A DNA stretch of 64,000 bases from Actinomycetota bacterium (GTDB lineage Bacteria; Actinomycetota; Actinomycetes; S36-B12; UBA5976), in assembly GCA_947452765.1 (NCBI GenBank), contig CANGDR010000001.1, forward strand, positions 1 to 64,000. Reading direction: 5' to 3'. The notes below the pieces were generated by a model. That model was not told the DNA's origin, made no database searches, and worked only from the letters and a program-made list of their open reading frames with translations. Positions 53,567 through 61,949 of this stretch are shown one piece after another. Both the position numbers and the translations under genes were made by a program. Position 1 is the first letter of the stretch. Every line of letters begins with the position of its first letter.

Positions 53567-53812
53567 GTTCCCCCCTGAACATTTAGAACGAGTTGCAGTA
53601 ACTTCAATCAAGGTAGTTAGGCCTCAGGTGATTGCAGGTACTTGCCGGAGTTTTTATACCCCCAAAAACTCCAGTACAAACTTTCTAAATTGTTTGTAAT
53701 TGAGTGTCAATGGTTCATATTTTTAACAGCGAATCTGTGGATAACCCAAGCAGGTTGTCCACACCTTTAGTTGACGACTTGAATTGTCCTAACTATTGAG
53801 GTCCATTGAATT
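53567..53812. other. Intergenic region with hairpin and DnaA-box-like pair
   Basis: 246 bases between divergent genes. Contains GGAGTTTTT/AAAAACTCC (9-bp stem, loop ATACCCCC, 53647-53672), which could act as a terminator-like element in either direction, and an inverted pair of DnaA-box-like 9-mers (53736-53763). The promoters of both flanking genes must lie here; none is clear. Confidence 0.5.
53736..53763. promoter_or_regulatory. Inverted pair of DnaA-box-like sites
   Basis: TGTGGATAA (perfect reverse complement of TTATCCACA) and TTGTCCACA, the high-GC actinobacterial form, facing each other across ten bases. They stand 50 bases before the 187-aa gene. Confidence 0.45.
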
Positions 53813-54376
53813 ATGGAATTAGAAGACTTTGAGCCCGAGCCGCCAATAATCGGAGAACTTCGGCGAGTAATTACAGATGCTTTCGACGAAGTGAAAAGTG
53901 AATCGCGGCTAGATCTGGATTATGAAGTGGCAGAGACGGTCAGGTTTGAACAGGGCCAGGTTTCATGGTTTGATCGGCTTCCGCTTAACCACACCCAAAT
54001 TCAAGTTCGACTATCACATCAGGCGTTAAGTACCGTGACCGGGAATCTAATTCACAAATCAGGAGAATTCTTAATTGTCGCGGGTGAAAAATTCGAATAT
54101 TTGGTTAACAATAAATACTTAGTTGGAATTTCAGGTTTGGATGCTCGAGCTACATTTTCCAGACAACCCAACACAATTAGCTGGCTTGAGAATGTCTGGT
54201 TCCACGATCTTTGTGACCGACAAGTCTTTGGCTCATGGTACTTGGTTGGTGGTGAAGTAGTTTCTGGAGAATGTTTAAGGTCAGGCTTTGATGCAATTGA
54301 TATTAGGCAACGCGAAGATTGTATGACGATCCCAAAGCGCGCACTTGTGGCTGCACAAATTCCCTTATTTGGCTAA
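53813..54376 (+). CDS. Conserved actinobacterial protein of unknown function (predicted tandem Sm/SH3-like fold)
   Basis: 187 residues, not recognised from a named family. An acidic N-terminus (MELEDFEPEPPIIG) is followed by QVSWFDRLPLNHTQIQVRL, a WFDRL..V.L pattern I associate with hypothetical actinobacterial proteins from this neighbourhood. Two stretches with similar beta logic follow: QVRLSHQALSTVTGNLIH..GEFLIVAGEKFEYLVN near residue 62 and GSWYLVGGEVVSGECLRSGFDAIDIR near 142, ending TIPKRALVAAQIPLFG. They look like two small beta barrels (inference). No signal or membrane segment. Its stop is fused (CTAA) to the convergent HTH gene. Confidence 0.6.
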   Translation: MELEDFEPEPPIIGELRRVITDAFDEVKSESRLDLDYEVAETVRFEQGQVSWFDRLPLNHTQIQVRLSHQALSTVTGNLIHKSGEFLIVAGEKFEYLVNNKYLVGISGLDARATFSRQPNTISWLENVWFHDLCDRQVFGSWYLVGGEVVSGECLRSGFDAIDIRQREDCMTIPKRALVAAQIPLFG

Positions 54377-54582
54377 CGAGGATTATTTGCTACAAATTTT
54401 GCTGTCTCTACATAACGGTCAGATATGTATCTTTCGAGCTCGCTAATTTCAACTCGCCATTGTCCGCGCGCACCAATCTTTATCGCGGGAATCTCACCGT
54501 TTCGAACTAATGAATAAACCTGAGCCGGGGCAACGTTCAAGATTTCTGAGACATCACTCAAGGTAAGGAATCTGGTGTGCAT
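54373..54582 (-). CDS. BldC-like/excisionase-type helix-turn-helix protein
   Basis: 69 residues, a complete MerR-like HTH_17 domain: LTLSDVSEILNVAPAQVYSLVRNGEIPAIKIGARGQWRVEISELERYISDRY. The SLVRNGEIPAIK recognition helix and wing, and the WRV..ELE pattern, match BldC and phage excisionase folds. BldC in Streptomyces is a developmental regulator that binds direct repeats cooperatively. Here it is convergent with the 187-aa gene and divergent from the SAF gene, so it may control the latter (inference). CACGAT stands exactly six bases before the ATG. Confidence 0.85.
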   Translation of the reverse strand: MHTRFLTLSDVSEILNVAPAQVYSLVRNGEIPAIKIGARGQWRVEISELERYISDRYVETAKFVANNPR

Positions 54583-54588
54583 GAATCC

Positions 54589-54594
54589 ATCGTG
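54589..54594 (-). promoter_or_regulatory. Predicted -10 box of the BldC-like gene (leaderless)
   Basis: CACGAT on the minus strand, then GGATTC, then the ATG at 54582; the same hexamer as ilvA. Confidence 0.4.
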
Positions 54595-54697
54595 GCAAAT
54601 TCTTGAATTTTGGGATCAGAGTTTTCCACAGATCCATTTGAAGCATATTGAAATTGCTTTAACTGTGTGACGATAGAAAAAAGTTTTGGGGGTACTT

Positions 54698-55348
54698 ATG
54701 GCAATTCCACTTCGGCTAGGACAAAAATCAACACGAATTGAAGTAACAAAGGATTTAAAGTCGCGCAGATCACTTGATCCAAGAATGTGGCTAGGAATTT
54801 TGCTCCTCATTGGATCGACGATATTTGGTCAAACCATATTCACGCGAGCGTCAGCAAGGACACCCGCAGTTTCGATCGTTTCTGACATCGCAGCCGGTTC
54901 GATGATTCGAGAAAGCGACATCTCAATTTCACAAGTGGCAGTTCCAAATCCAGATTCTTTACTGGCAATCCCAAGTGAAGTCATAGGAAAGTTCGCAGCC
55001 GTTGATTTAGTAGCCGGTGACTTAATCACAAAACATTCGATTACAGCAGGGGCTGCCTCTGATTCTCGACTGGTTAGCGTCCCAATTCGCGCCGGCCACT
55101 TGCCACTACTCGCTCACGGATCAAAAGTAGATGTCTGGATGACACCTGCAACGGATGGTGTTGCTTTGCCCGGCCCGGCCCAGTTAATAATCCCCAGTGC
55201 GGTTTTAGATGCGGTACCGAATGTTTCAGACCAAGGAATGGATACTTCGGTAACGTTGCAAATTACTGATATCCAAGTACAAGCTTTAGTCCAAGCGATG
55301 CGTGATGGCGTAATCGACTTAGTAGCAATTCCGAGCTCGTCGTCATGA
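54698..55348 (+). CDS. SAF-domain membrane-anchored protein (CpaB/RcpC-like), second copy
   Basis: 216 residues. Polar basic N-terminus, one membrane segment (MWLGILLLIGSTIFGQTIF, about 28-47), a SAF domain (about 55-115; VSDIAAGSMIRESDISISQV, GKFAAVDLVAGDLI) and an RcpC-like beta domain (VSVPIRAGHLPLLAHGSKVDV). Same architecture as the SAF gene at 3.9 kb but clearly diverged. The ATG at 54698 follows GGGGG; the track begins at an upstream TTG. Overlaps the CpaE-like ATPase gene by four bases, a CpaB-CpaE pairing as in tad loci, though no other tad gene is in view. Confidence 0.78.
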   Translation: MAIPLRLGQKSTRIEVTKDLKSRRSLDPRMWLGILLLIGSTIFGQTIFTRASARTPAVSIVSDIAAGSMIRESDISISQVAVPNPDSLLAIPSEVIGKFAAVDLVAGDLITKHSITAGAASDSRLVSVPIRAGHLPLLAHGSKVDVWMTPATDGVALPGPAQLIIPSAVLDAVPNVSDQGMDTSVTLQITDIQVQALVQAMRDGVIDLVAIPSSSS

Positions 55349-56574
55349 AAAATGTCGTTGCTGCAATTGGACTGGTTGATTGGGAAGCACAATTTGTAAG
55401 TGGCTTAAGTCATCCGATGCTTGGCTTGAGTTTGCAACGTCGATGTGTGGACGGCGTTGATGTTCGCGCAGCCGTACAAGTCGTATCCACTGACTTGGTA
55501 ATTGTTTCGGACTATACCCCACGAGTTGACCGTGACTTGATGAGCGAATTGATTGATAAAGATATTTCAGTAATAGCAATTGGGTCAGATGAAGAGTATT
55601 GGAATGATTTAGGTGCGGACTATTTCATTGCAATAGATTTGGGAAATCCGCTAACTGCGCTCGCTAAAATTTCTGAAACTATGCGAATCAAGCCAATTGT
55701 AGTTCCGCAAACTTCTAGCCCAAGTGGTGAACTGATTGCTGTTGCTGGCTTTGGCGGTGGTTGTGGGCGAAGTACGTTAGTTAAAGAGCTGTCTTGGCTA
55801 TTAAGCAACATGGGGAAAAACGTACTAATGGTGGATGCGGATACCTATGGGGCATCACTTCATCAAGAGCTAGGAATGGCACCAAATAATTTGGGACTAT
55901 TAGAAGCCTGCCGGGCCATGGAGAAACGCACTGCATCTGATGTTGAGTTCTCGGAACTGGTTTCCGTAGTCACACCAAATTTATCCCTATTGGCTGGATT
56001 GCCTCGATCATCACGATGGACTGATTTGCGAATCCCGGCACTAAAGACAACCTGGCAACGAGCAATCTCGAGTTATGACTATGTGATCGTTGACGTAGGT
56101 GGCGTTCTGGAAATTGACCACAGCTTGCTTCATGAGTCGTCACTGCCGAGACGTCACGCTGCCTCCCTAACAGCACTGGCAACTGCATCCTCCACCTTTA
56201 TATGTGCTCGAGCAGATTCGGTAGGAACCGCGAGATTAGTTCGTGGCTACTTGGAGTTTCACGAATTATTCGCTGAATCCAATCTAAGTGCCGTTCTCTG
56301 GGGAACCGAGAGTGATAGAGATGAAAGAGAAATAGCGCAAGCTGTTACGCGTCACACTGGAATCCAGGCAATCTCATGTATTCCGCTGAACTGGAAAGCG
56401 GCGCGTGCAAGCTTAGAAAGGGGAATAACAATTTCCAATCTGGATCAAAAGTGCGAAGTGACTAAGGCATATTCAAAGTTAGCAACTCAAATTACGTCCG
56501 CTTCTGGCCAAATCCTAAGTATCGAAACTAAAAAGCGCGCCCGCTCCGGATTCCGAAGCAAGCGCGCCGCCTAA
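55345..56574 (+). CDS. CpaE/TadZ-like MinD-family ATPase with atypical P-loop
   Basis: 409 residues. The N-terminal 110 residues form a receiver-like domain (LVIVSDYTPRVDRDL, VIAIGSDEEYWNDLGADYFI) as in CpaE/TadZ. The MinD-type ATPase follows: P-loop AVAGFGGGCGRSTLVKEL near 133 where Arg replaces the Lys of GKT/S and the upstream signature Lys is absent, then VLMVDADTYGASLHQELG near 158 and YDYVIVDVGGVLEIDHS near 245. TadZ proteins localise the pilus machinery at the pole. ATP binding may be weakened. Ends in a basic tail (KKRARSGFRSKRAA) that might bind DNA or membrane. Convergent with aspC. Confidence 0.82.
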   Translation: MKNVVAAIGLVDWEAQFVSGLSHPMLGLSLQRRCVDGVDVRAAVQVVSTDLVIVSDYTPRVDRDLMSELIDKDISVIAIGSDEEYWNDLGADYFIAIDLGNPLTALAKISETMRIKPIVVPQTSSPSGELIAVAGFGGGCGRSTLVKELSWLLSNMGKNVLMVDADTYGASLHQELGMAPNNLGLLEACRAMEKRTASDVEFSELVSVVTPNLSLLAGLPRSSRWTDLRIPALKTTWQRAISSYDYVIVDVGGVLEIDHSLLHESSLPRRHAASLTALATASSTFICARADSVGTARLVRGYLEFHELFAESNLSAVLWGTESDRDEREIAQAVTRHTGIQAISCIPLNWKAARASLERGITISNLDQKCEVTKAYSKLATQITSASGQILSIETKKRARSGFRSKRAA

Positions 56575-56585
56575 TTTAGGTAGAG

Positions 56586-57782
56586 CTACTTGAGTAAATC
56601 TTGGATTCGAGAAATTCCCTCTATTAGGTCGTCATCACCCAGTGCGTACGACAAGCGCAGGTAACCAGGTGTTCCAAATGCTTCACCCGGTACAACTGCA
56701 ACTTCTACTTCATCCAAGATGAGTGCAGAAAGTTCTGCAGATGTCATTGGCTTCTTGCCGCGAATCTCTCGACCCAGAATATTTTTTATTGAAGGATAAA
56801 CATAGAACGCACCTTCAGGTTCCGGGCAGTGAACACCTTCGATTTCATTAAGCATCTTGGTTATGGTTTTGCGTCGGCGATCAAATGCAACCTTCATTTC
56901 TTCAACAGCAGATAAATCGCCAGACACTGCAGCCAGGGCAGCGATTTGCGAAACGTTTGCAACATTTGACGTTGCATGCGACTGCAAGTTAGTTGCAGCT
57001 TTAACAATGTCATTAGGGCCAATCATCCAGCCCACACGCCAACCGGTCATTGCGTAAGTCTTTGCTACGCCATTAACTACGATGCATTTGTCGGCTAACT
57101 CAGGTACTAAAACTGGCATTGAGGAAAATTCGGCATCACCATAAACTAGGTGTTGATAAATTTCATCGGTGATAACCCAGATTCCTTTTTCAACCGCCCA
57201 CTGACCGATTGCTTCAACTTCGGCGGGGGAGTACACGGCACCCGTTGGATTACTTGGCGAAACGAAAACCAGTGCTTTCGTTTTTGAAGTCAATGCTTTT
57301 TCAAGTTGCGCAACCGAAGTTCGGAATCCAGTTAGTTCGTCAGTCATGACTTCAACCGGGACGCCACCCGCTAGCCGAATTGATTCTGGGTACGTCGTCC
57401 AGTACGGAGCAGGCAGTAGAACTTCATCACCTGGATCAAGTAGTGCGGCGAATGCGTTGTACAGAGCTTGCTTGCCGCCGTTTGTAATTAGTACTTGACT
57501 TGGATCGATGATTAAACCAGAGTCGCGTTTGGATTTAATTGCGATGGCTTCTTTAAGTTCTGGTAGACCGCCGGCTGGGGTGTAGCGGTGCCATCTTGGA
57601 TCCCGGCACGCAGCAACAGCAGCCTCGACGATGTAATCCGGGGTTGGAAAGTCCGGTTCACCGGCTCCAAATCCGATAACTGGACGTCCAGCAGCCTTTA
57701 ATGCCTTGGCTTTTGCGTCAACGGCAAGGGTGGCGGACTCTGCAATGGCCCCAATTCGGGCGGAAACTCGTGGCTTGTTCAC
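56586..57782 (-). CDS. aspC: Aspartate/aromatic aminotransferase (class I, Ib type)
   Basis: PLP-dependent transamination of aspartate with 2-oxoglutarate. 398 residues from GTG at 57782; the track extends to 57830 with an unlikely N-terminus. [17 protein letters not shown] near residue 34, [20 protein letters not shown] near 100, [14 protein letters not shown] near 176, the PLP lysine in [16 protein letters not shown] near 238 and [13 protein letters not shown] at the end are family signatures. CATACT lies exactly six bases before the GTG. Ahead of tRNA-Trp-secE-nusG, its usual actinobacterial location. Confidence 0.92.
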   Translation of the reverse strand: MNKPRVSARIGAIAESATLAVDAKAKALKAAGRPVIGFGAGEPDFPTPDYIVEAAVAACRDPRWHRYTPAGGLPELKEAIAIKSKRDSGLIIDPSQVLITNGGKQALYNAFAALLDPGDEVLLPAPYWTTYPESIRLAGGVPVEVMTDELTGFRTSVAQLEKALTSKTKALVFVSPSNPTGAVYSPAEVEAIGQWAVEKGIWVITDEIYQHLVYGDAEFSSMPVLVPELADKCIVVNGVAKTYAMTGWRVGWMIGPNDIVKAATNLQSHATSNVANVSQIAALAAVSGDLSAVEEMKVAFDRRRKTITKMLNEIEGVHCPEPEGAFYVYPSIKNILGREIRGKKPMTSAELSALILDEVEVAVVPGEAFGTPGYLRLSYALGDDDLIEGISRIQDLLK

Positions 57783-57788
57783 GCGTAA

Positions 57789-57794
57789 AGTATG
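57789..57794 (-). promoter_or_regulatory. Predicted -10 box of aspC (leaderless)
   Basis: CATACT on the minus strand, then TTACGC, then the GTG at 57782. Confidence 0.45.
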
Positions 57795-57947
57795 ACCTAT
57801 TGCGAGACAATCCGTCAGGCTGGGGTTCACTTTCCGTGGTATTTACCATCCTGATTATGGGTCTAAACTTGACTCTCCGACACAATTCTTAGTCTGCGCA
57901 AGCGTGCCTAGAAGTAGGTAGGTAGGCGTCGGTTAGAACGGTGACAG

Positions 57948-58020
57948 AGGGTCGTGGCTCAATTGGTAGAGCACCGGTCTCCAAAACCGGTGGTTGGGGG
58001 TTCAAGTCCCTCCGGCCCTG
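57948..58020 (+). tRNA. tRNA-Trp (CCA)
   Basis: Acceptor AGGGTCG/CGGCCCT, D arm GCTC/GAGC, anticodon stem CCGGT/ACCGG with loop CTCCAAA (anticodon CCA), T arm GGGGG/CCCTC around TTCAAGT, discriminator G. CCA is not encoded. Located just before secE, the normal actinobacterial order. Confidence 0.96.
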
Positions 58021-58056
58021 CAGCAAGACGTAAGTAATGAAGCGAAAGGAAAGATC

Positions 58057-58272
58057 ATGAGTGTCAATAGTTCCGAGCAGCTCGGTCTATTCGGTCGTAT
58101 GGCTTTATTCTTGCGCCAAGTTGGATTCGAACTTAAGAAAGTAGTTTGGCCAACTAAAGAACAACTCATTACCTACACAACCGTTGTGATTGTTTTCGTA
58201 ACAATCATGGCGCTGATAGTTGCTGGGTTGGATTACGTGTTCGTCAAATTAGTTCTCGCAGTTTTCGGTTAG
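58057..58272 (+). CDS. secE: Preprotein translocase subunit SecE
   Basis: Essential clamp subunit of the SecYEG channel. The track ORF begins inside the tRNA; ATG at 58057, after GAAAGGAAAG, gives 71 residues. An amphipathic helix (FLRQVGFELKKVVWPTKEQLI, the SecE signature with VVWPT) precedes one membrane span (TTVVIVFVTIMALIVAGLDYVF). Followed by nusG after 21 bases. Confidence 0.95.
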   Translation: MSVNSSEQLGLFGRMALFLRQVGFELKKVVWPTKEQLITYTTVVIVFVTIMALIVAGLDYVFVKLVLAVFG

Positions 58273-58293
58273 TCGTTAGGTAAGGAAATTCAA

Positions 58294-59235
58294 GTGTCTG
58301 AATCCCCGTTCTTAGAAGCAGTTGCACCGCCGTCAGATGACGCTGTTGTTGAAATGCCAATTTCTAATGAAGCCGCAATTGAGGCAACTGATGCTGCCTA
58401 CGATGGCGCAGTAGATGTCGACATCGACGGTGAAGTAAGTGATGCACCTACCGAAGCTGCTTTTGACCTAACTGAATCCGTCGAAGCGGAAATCTCAGGT
58501 GAGGTTGCGGAAGACTCATCAGTAGAAGAAGTATCCGAAGAAGTCACACCTGCTGCAACTGAAATTGTTACCGGAGAAGCTGCGAATGAAGAGGCCGCAG
58601 AAGAAGATCCAATTGCAGCCTTCCGCGCTCGTTTGGATTCACAAATTGGTGAGTGGTTTGTAATTCACTCATACGCAGGTTTTGAAAATCGCGTTAAGCA
58701 GAATCTTGAAACTCGTTCGGTATCCCTCAACATGGAGGATTACATTTACGAAGTTAATGTCCCGACGGAAGAAGTAGTTGAAATCAAGAATGGTGTGCGC
58801 AAAGTAGTCAAGCGCAACAAGTTCCCAGGATACGTACTTGTTCGTATGGATCTAACTGACGAATCATGGGGAGTTGTACGCCACACCCCAGGTGTTACAG
58901 GTTTCGTTGGCCAGGGCCATAACCCCGCACCACTTTCAATGGATGAAGCTTTCGACATGCTTCGACCAGCTGAACAAAAGGCAATTGCAACTGTTGCAAC
59001 AGCAGCTGCCGCAGCAGCTTCCGGTGGCAACAAGTCAACCGGTGCCGGATCCCAAAAGATCGATATCGATCTAAACATTGGCGATTCGGTAACTGTTGTA
59101 GACGGACCGTTTGCGACATTGCACGCAACAATTTCTGAAATCAACTTGGATGGACAAAAGGTCGTTGGTCTCGTAGAGATCTTCGGCCGCGAAACTCCTG
59201 TGGAACTGGGCTTCAACCAGATTCACAAGAACTAA
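58294..59235 (+). CDS. nusG: Transcription termination/antitermination factor NusG with long acidic N-terminal extension
   Basis: Binds RNA polymerase and links it to Rho or ribosomes. 313 residues from GTG; E. coli NusG has 181. Residues 1-108 are an acidic low-complexity extension ([20 protein letters not shown] and similar). The NGN domain follows ([20 protein letters not shown] near 118, [28 protein letters not shown]), then an Ala/Gly linker ([17 protein letters not shown]) and the KOW domain ([20 protein letters not shown] near 258). Acidic N-terminal extensions occur in other actinobacterial NusG. Confidence 0.95.
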   Translation: MSESPFLEAVAPPSDDAVVEMPISNEAAIEATDAAYDGAVDVDIDGEVSDAPTEAAFDLTESVEAEISGEVAEDSSVEEVSEEVTPAATEIVTGEAANEEAAEEDPIAAFRARLDSQIGEWFVIHSYAGFENRVKQNLETRSVSLNMEDYIYEVNVPTEEVVEIKNGVRKVVKRNKFPGYVLVRMDLTDESWGVVRHTPGVTGFVGQGHNPAPLSMDEAFDMLRPAEQKAIATVATAAAAAASGGNKSTGAGSQKIDIDLNIGDSVTVVDGPFATLHATISEINLDGQKVVGLVEIFGRETPVELGFNQIHKN

Positions 59236-59268
59236 AGAAACAACGAAAAGAAAAAGGACGCGATAGAC

Positions 59269-59697
59269 ATGGCCCCAAAGAAAAAGGTCACTGGACTTAT
59301 TAAGTTGCAGATCAAGGCCGGCGAAGCAAACCCTGCTCCACCGGTTGGTCCTGCACTTGGTCAGCACGGTGTAAACATCATGGACTTCTGCAAGGCGTAC
59401 AACGCTGCAACAGAGTCACAGCGTGGAAATGTAATTCCAGTTGAAATCACGGTTTACGAAGACCGTTCGTTCGACTTTGTTACAAAGACTCCACCAGCAG
59501 CACGAATGATCCTCAAGGCCGCAGGCGTTGAAAAGGGATCAGGCGTTCCGCACACAACAAAGGTTGCAAACATCAGCAAAGATCAGGTGCGCGAAATCGC
59601 CCAGACCAAGATGGTAGACCTCAATGCAAATGACATTGATGCAGCTATGAAGATCATCGAAGGTACTGCTCGTTCCATGGGCATCACAGTCGGTTAA
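59269..59697 (+). CDS. rplK: 50S ribosomal protein L11
   Basis: Binds the GTPase-associated region of 23S rRNA and is needed for RelA activation. 142 residues, standard. [40 protein letters not shown] and [17 protein letters not shown] are invariant features, including the Pro-rich helix targeted by thiostrepton. SD AAGGA lies about 12 bases upstream. Linked to rplA after a 74-base gap. Confidence 0.97.
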   Translation: MAPKKKVTGLIKLQIKAGEANPAPPVGPALGQHGVNIMDFCKAYNAATESQRGNVIPVEITVYEDRSFDFVTKTPPAARMILKAAGVEKGSGVPHTTKVANISKDQVREIAQTKMVDLNANDIDAAMKIIEGTARSMGITVG

Positions 59698-59771
59698 TTA
59701 ATACCAAAAGAAACCAAGTGGGAGAGCACTTCATGCTCGCACCACGAACTCCAACGAAAGAGGAGAAAGAC

Positions 59772-60488
59772 ATGAAGCACGGTAAGGCATACAACAAGTC
59801 AGCAGCGAATGTTGATAAAGATCAGCTATACAGCCCACTAGCAGCGACCCGTTTGGCAAAGGCTGGTGCAACAAGCACCAAGTTTGACCAGACCGTTGAA
59901 GTAGCAATGGCGCTTGGCGTGGATCCACGTAAGGCTGATCAAATGGTACGAAGCACAGTTAACCTGCCACACGGCACCGGCAAGACCGCCCGCGTCCTGG
60001 TCATTGCCGCCGGTGAAAAGGCTGACGAAGCTCGTAATGCAGGCGCTGACTTTGTCGGCGTAGATGATCTAATTGCAAAAATTGAAGGCGGCTGGACCGA
60101 CTTCGACGCAGTGGTTGCAACCCCAGATCTAATGGGCAAGGTTGGTCGTCTAGGTAAGGTACTTGGTCCTCGTAACCTCATGCCGAACCCAAAGACCGGA
60201 ACTGTAACGCTTGACGTTGCAAAGGCCGTTGATGACATCAAGGGCGGAAAGATCGAATTCCGCGTTGATAAGCATTCCAACCTGCACTTCATCATTGGTA
60301 AGGCATCTTTCACTGAGCAACAGCTTGTTGAAAACTACGCCGCAGCCCTGGATGAAGTACTTCGCGTGAAGCCATCCTCTTCAAAGGGTCGCTACATCAA
60401 GAAGGCTGTTATGTCGACAACTATGGGTGTTGGAATCCAGGTCGATCCAAACAAAACCCGCAACCTAATGGTTGAAGACGAAGACTAA
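59772..60488 (+). CDS. rplA: 50S ribosomal protein L1
   Basis: Forms the L1 stalk that guides deacylated tRNA out of the E site. The track starts at 59718; ATG at 59772 after GAGGAG gives 238 residues and the normal MKHGKAYN start. [20 protein letters not shown] near residue 65, [16 protein letters not shown] near 130 and [22 protein letters not shown] near 160 are typical. In many bacteria L1 represses its own operon through a site upstream of rplK. A long hairpin follows the stop. Confidence 0.97.
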   Translation: MKHGKAYNKSAANVDKDQLYSPLAATRLAKAGATSTKFDQTVEVAMALGVDPRKADQMVRSTVNLPHGTGKTARVLVIAAGEKADEARNAGADFVGVDDLIAKIEGGWTDFDAVVATPDLMGKVGRLGKVLGPRNLMPNPKTGTVTLDVAKAVDDIKGGKIEFRVDKHSNLHFIIGKASFTEQQLVENYAAALDEVLRVKPSSSKGRYIKKAVMSTTMGVGIQVDPNKTRNLMVEDED

Positions 60489-60496
60489 TTTTTAGG

Positions 60497-60534
60497 CTGG
60501 AGATCCGCCATTTTGACTTAGCGGGTCTCCAGCA
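60497..60534 (+). terminator. Long hairpin after rplA
   Basis: GCTGGAGATCCGC and GCGGGTCTCCAGC form a 13-bp stem (one T-G pair) with a 12-base loop; outer TTTAGG/CCTAAA bases extend it. No T-tract follows, so it may be a partial terminator, an RNase site or part of the L10 leader. Confidence 0.5.
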
Positions 60535-60708
60535 CCTAAAGTTCAAGAGAACAAACCGAAGACCGCCGGTCCTTCTGGGAAACCAGAAAGGCTAAGGCTC
60601 CCGAATCGGAGCGCCAGCGTAGGTGATGTAAGAAGTACAGCTTTGATGCTGTGTTCATGCCTCGCTTACGCGGGGCTTTTTTCATGGGGCCACTACTTAA
60701 GGAGCACC
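60535..60708 (+). promoter_or_regulatory. L10 leader (autoregulatory mRNA region) of rplJ-rplL
   Basis: The 174 bases before rplJ contain several hairpins typical of L10 leaders, including ACAGC/GCTGT at 60637-60652 and the attenuator just after it. L10(L12)4 binding here is known to set rplJL expression in other bacteria; the assignment rests on position and structure. Confidence 0.65.
60659..60682 (+). terminator. Intrinsic terminator/attenuator inside the L10 leader
   Basis: GCCTCGC TTAC GCGGGGC followed by TTTTTT: a 7-bp stem with a T-tract, 27 bases before the rplJ ATG. Its position argues for attenuation control of rplJL. Confidence 0.75.
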
Positions 60709-61398
60709 ATGGCACGCGCTGACAAGGCCGCCGCAGTAGCTGAGATTACGGAAGAATTCCGTGCGTCCAATGCAACTGTCTTGACCGAGTACCGCGGTTT
60801 GACTGTGGGTCAACTCAAGCAACTACGTCGTTCGCTTGGTGAAGACACCACTTATGCCGTCGTCAAGAACACGCTGACAAAGATTGCAGCGAAAGATGCT
60901 GGCGTAGAAGGTTTCGACGATCTACTTGTTGGACCAACCGCAATCGCATTCATTAAGGGTGACGCTGTCGCTGCCGCAAAGGGCATCGATACTTTCGCCA
61001 AGGAAAATCCAATGCTTGTTATCAAGGGCGGAATGATGGATGGAAAAATCCTCACCGCTGATGACATCAAGAAATTGGCAAAGCTCGAGTCTCGCGAAGT
61101 ACTTCTGTCCAGGATCGCTGGCGCTGCAAATGCCACGCTTGCCAAGGCAGCAGCACTATTCCAGGCTCCGCTATCACAGGCCGCTCGTACTATCGCTGCG
61201 CTTGAAGCAAAGGTGGCATCTGAAACACCTGCCGCCGCTGCTCCTGCACCTGCAGTAGTCGAGGAAGTTGTGGCTGAAACTCCTGCCGAAGATGCAGCAG
61301 TCGAAGCACCAGCAGAAGAAACAGTAGAAGCATCCGCTGAAGCTGTAGTCGAAGAAGCCGAAGTTGCAGAAGCAGCCGAGGAATCAACTGAGGGCTAG
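60709..61398 (+). CDS. rplJ: 50S ribosomal protein L10 with long acidic tail
   Basis: Base of the L7/L12 stalk. ATG at 60709 after AAGGAG; the track start lies in the leader. 229 residues versus about 175 in most bacteria. The L10 core covers residues 1-165 ([67 protein letters not shown]). The extra 60 residues are Ala/Glu/Val repeats ([20 protein letters not shown]). The C-terminal helix that binds L12 dimers should precede this tail. Co-regulated with rplL. Confidence 0.95.
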   Translation: MARADKAAAVAEITEEFRASNATVLTEYRGLTVGQLKQLRRSLGEDTTYAVVKNTLTKIAAKDAGVEGFDDLLVGPTAIAFIKGDAVAAAKGIDTFAKENPMLVIKGGMMDGKILTADDIKKLAKLESREVLLSRIAGAANATLAKAAALFQAPLSQAARTIAALEAKVASETPAAAAPAPAVVEEVVAETPAEDAAVEAPAEETVEASAEAVVEEAEVAEAAEESTEG

Positions 61399-61454
61399 GC
61401 CCCTCTCAGCAAGAAATCACCGGGCCTAATGCCCCAAACCGGAAGGAAGCCATA

Positions 61455-61841
61455 ATGGCAAAGCTAAGCACCGATCAGTTGATCGACGCATTCAAGGAAC
61501 TAACACTTATCGAACTATCTGAATTCGTTTCACAGTTTGAAGAAGTATTCAACGTAACTGCAGCAGCTCCAGTAGCAATGGCTGCAGCACCTGCAGCAGG
61601 TGGCGGCGACGGCGGCGCAGCAGCAGATCAGGATGAATTCGATGTCATTCTTGAAGATGGCGGCGCACAGAAGATTGCAGTCATCAAGGAAGTTCGTACC
61701 CTGACCAACCTAGGTCTAAAGGAAGCTAAGGATCTTGTAGAAGCAGCTCCAAAGCCAGTCCTTGAAAAGGTTAAGAAGGATGCAGCTGAAGCAGCAAAGG
61801 CAGCTCTAGAAGCAGCCGGCGCAAAGGTAACTGTTAAGTAG
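61455..61841 (+). CDS. rplL: 50S ribosomal protein L7/L12
   Basis: Multicopy stalk protein that recruits translation factors. 128 residues: N-terminal dimerisation domain ([20 protein letters not shown]), Ala/Gly hinge ([15 protein letters not shown]) and factor-binding C-terminal domain ([33 protein letters not shown]). GGAAGGAAG precedes the ATG. Its last codons and stop form the left arm of a perfect 15-bp hairpin. Confidence 0.97.
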   Translation: MAKLSTDQLIDAFKELTLIELSEFVSQFEEVFNVTAAAPVAMAAAPAAGGGDGGAAADQDEFDVILEDGGAQKIAVIKEVRTLTNLGLKEAKDLVEAAPKPVLEKVKKDAAEAAKAALEAAGAKVTVK

Positions 61842-61863
61842 TTTCGAAGAAACTACTTAACAG
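61831..61863 (+). repeat. Perfect 15-bp inverted repeat across the rplL stop codon
   Basis: CTGTTAAGTAGTTTC - GAA - GAAACTACTTAACAG. The left arm encodes the last Val-Lys codons and TAG stop of rplL. No T-tract follows. An altered copy lies 47 bases downstream. Confidence 0.9.
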
Positions 61864-61872
61864 CAATAAAAA

Positions 61873-61910
61873 CTGTTCAAGTAGGGGATTTCGAAGAAAC
61901 TACTTAACTG
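61873..61910 (+). repeat. Second, imperfect copy of the rplL hairpin
   Basis: Shares 20 identical bases (TTTCGAAGAAACTACTTAAC, 61889-61908) with the first copy. Its left arm has a GGGA insertion, which would bulge out of an AAGTAG-TTTC / GAAA-CTACTT stem. Confidence 0.85.
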
Positions 61911-61949
61911 CCGTAAATACTGAAAGGTTTTACAGCCTAAGCAAAACCT

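Noticed and set aside
53736-53763. Replication origin
   Set aside because: Only two or three DnaA-like sites, no dnaA/dnaN/rpmH nearby, no AT-rich unwinding region; the flanks are secA and an uncharacterised cluster.
60643-60708. N-terminal extension of rplJ in the ORF track
   Set aside because: It lies over the L10 leader attenuator; ATG at 60709 has AAGGAG and gives the family start.
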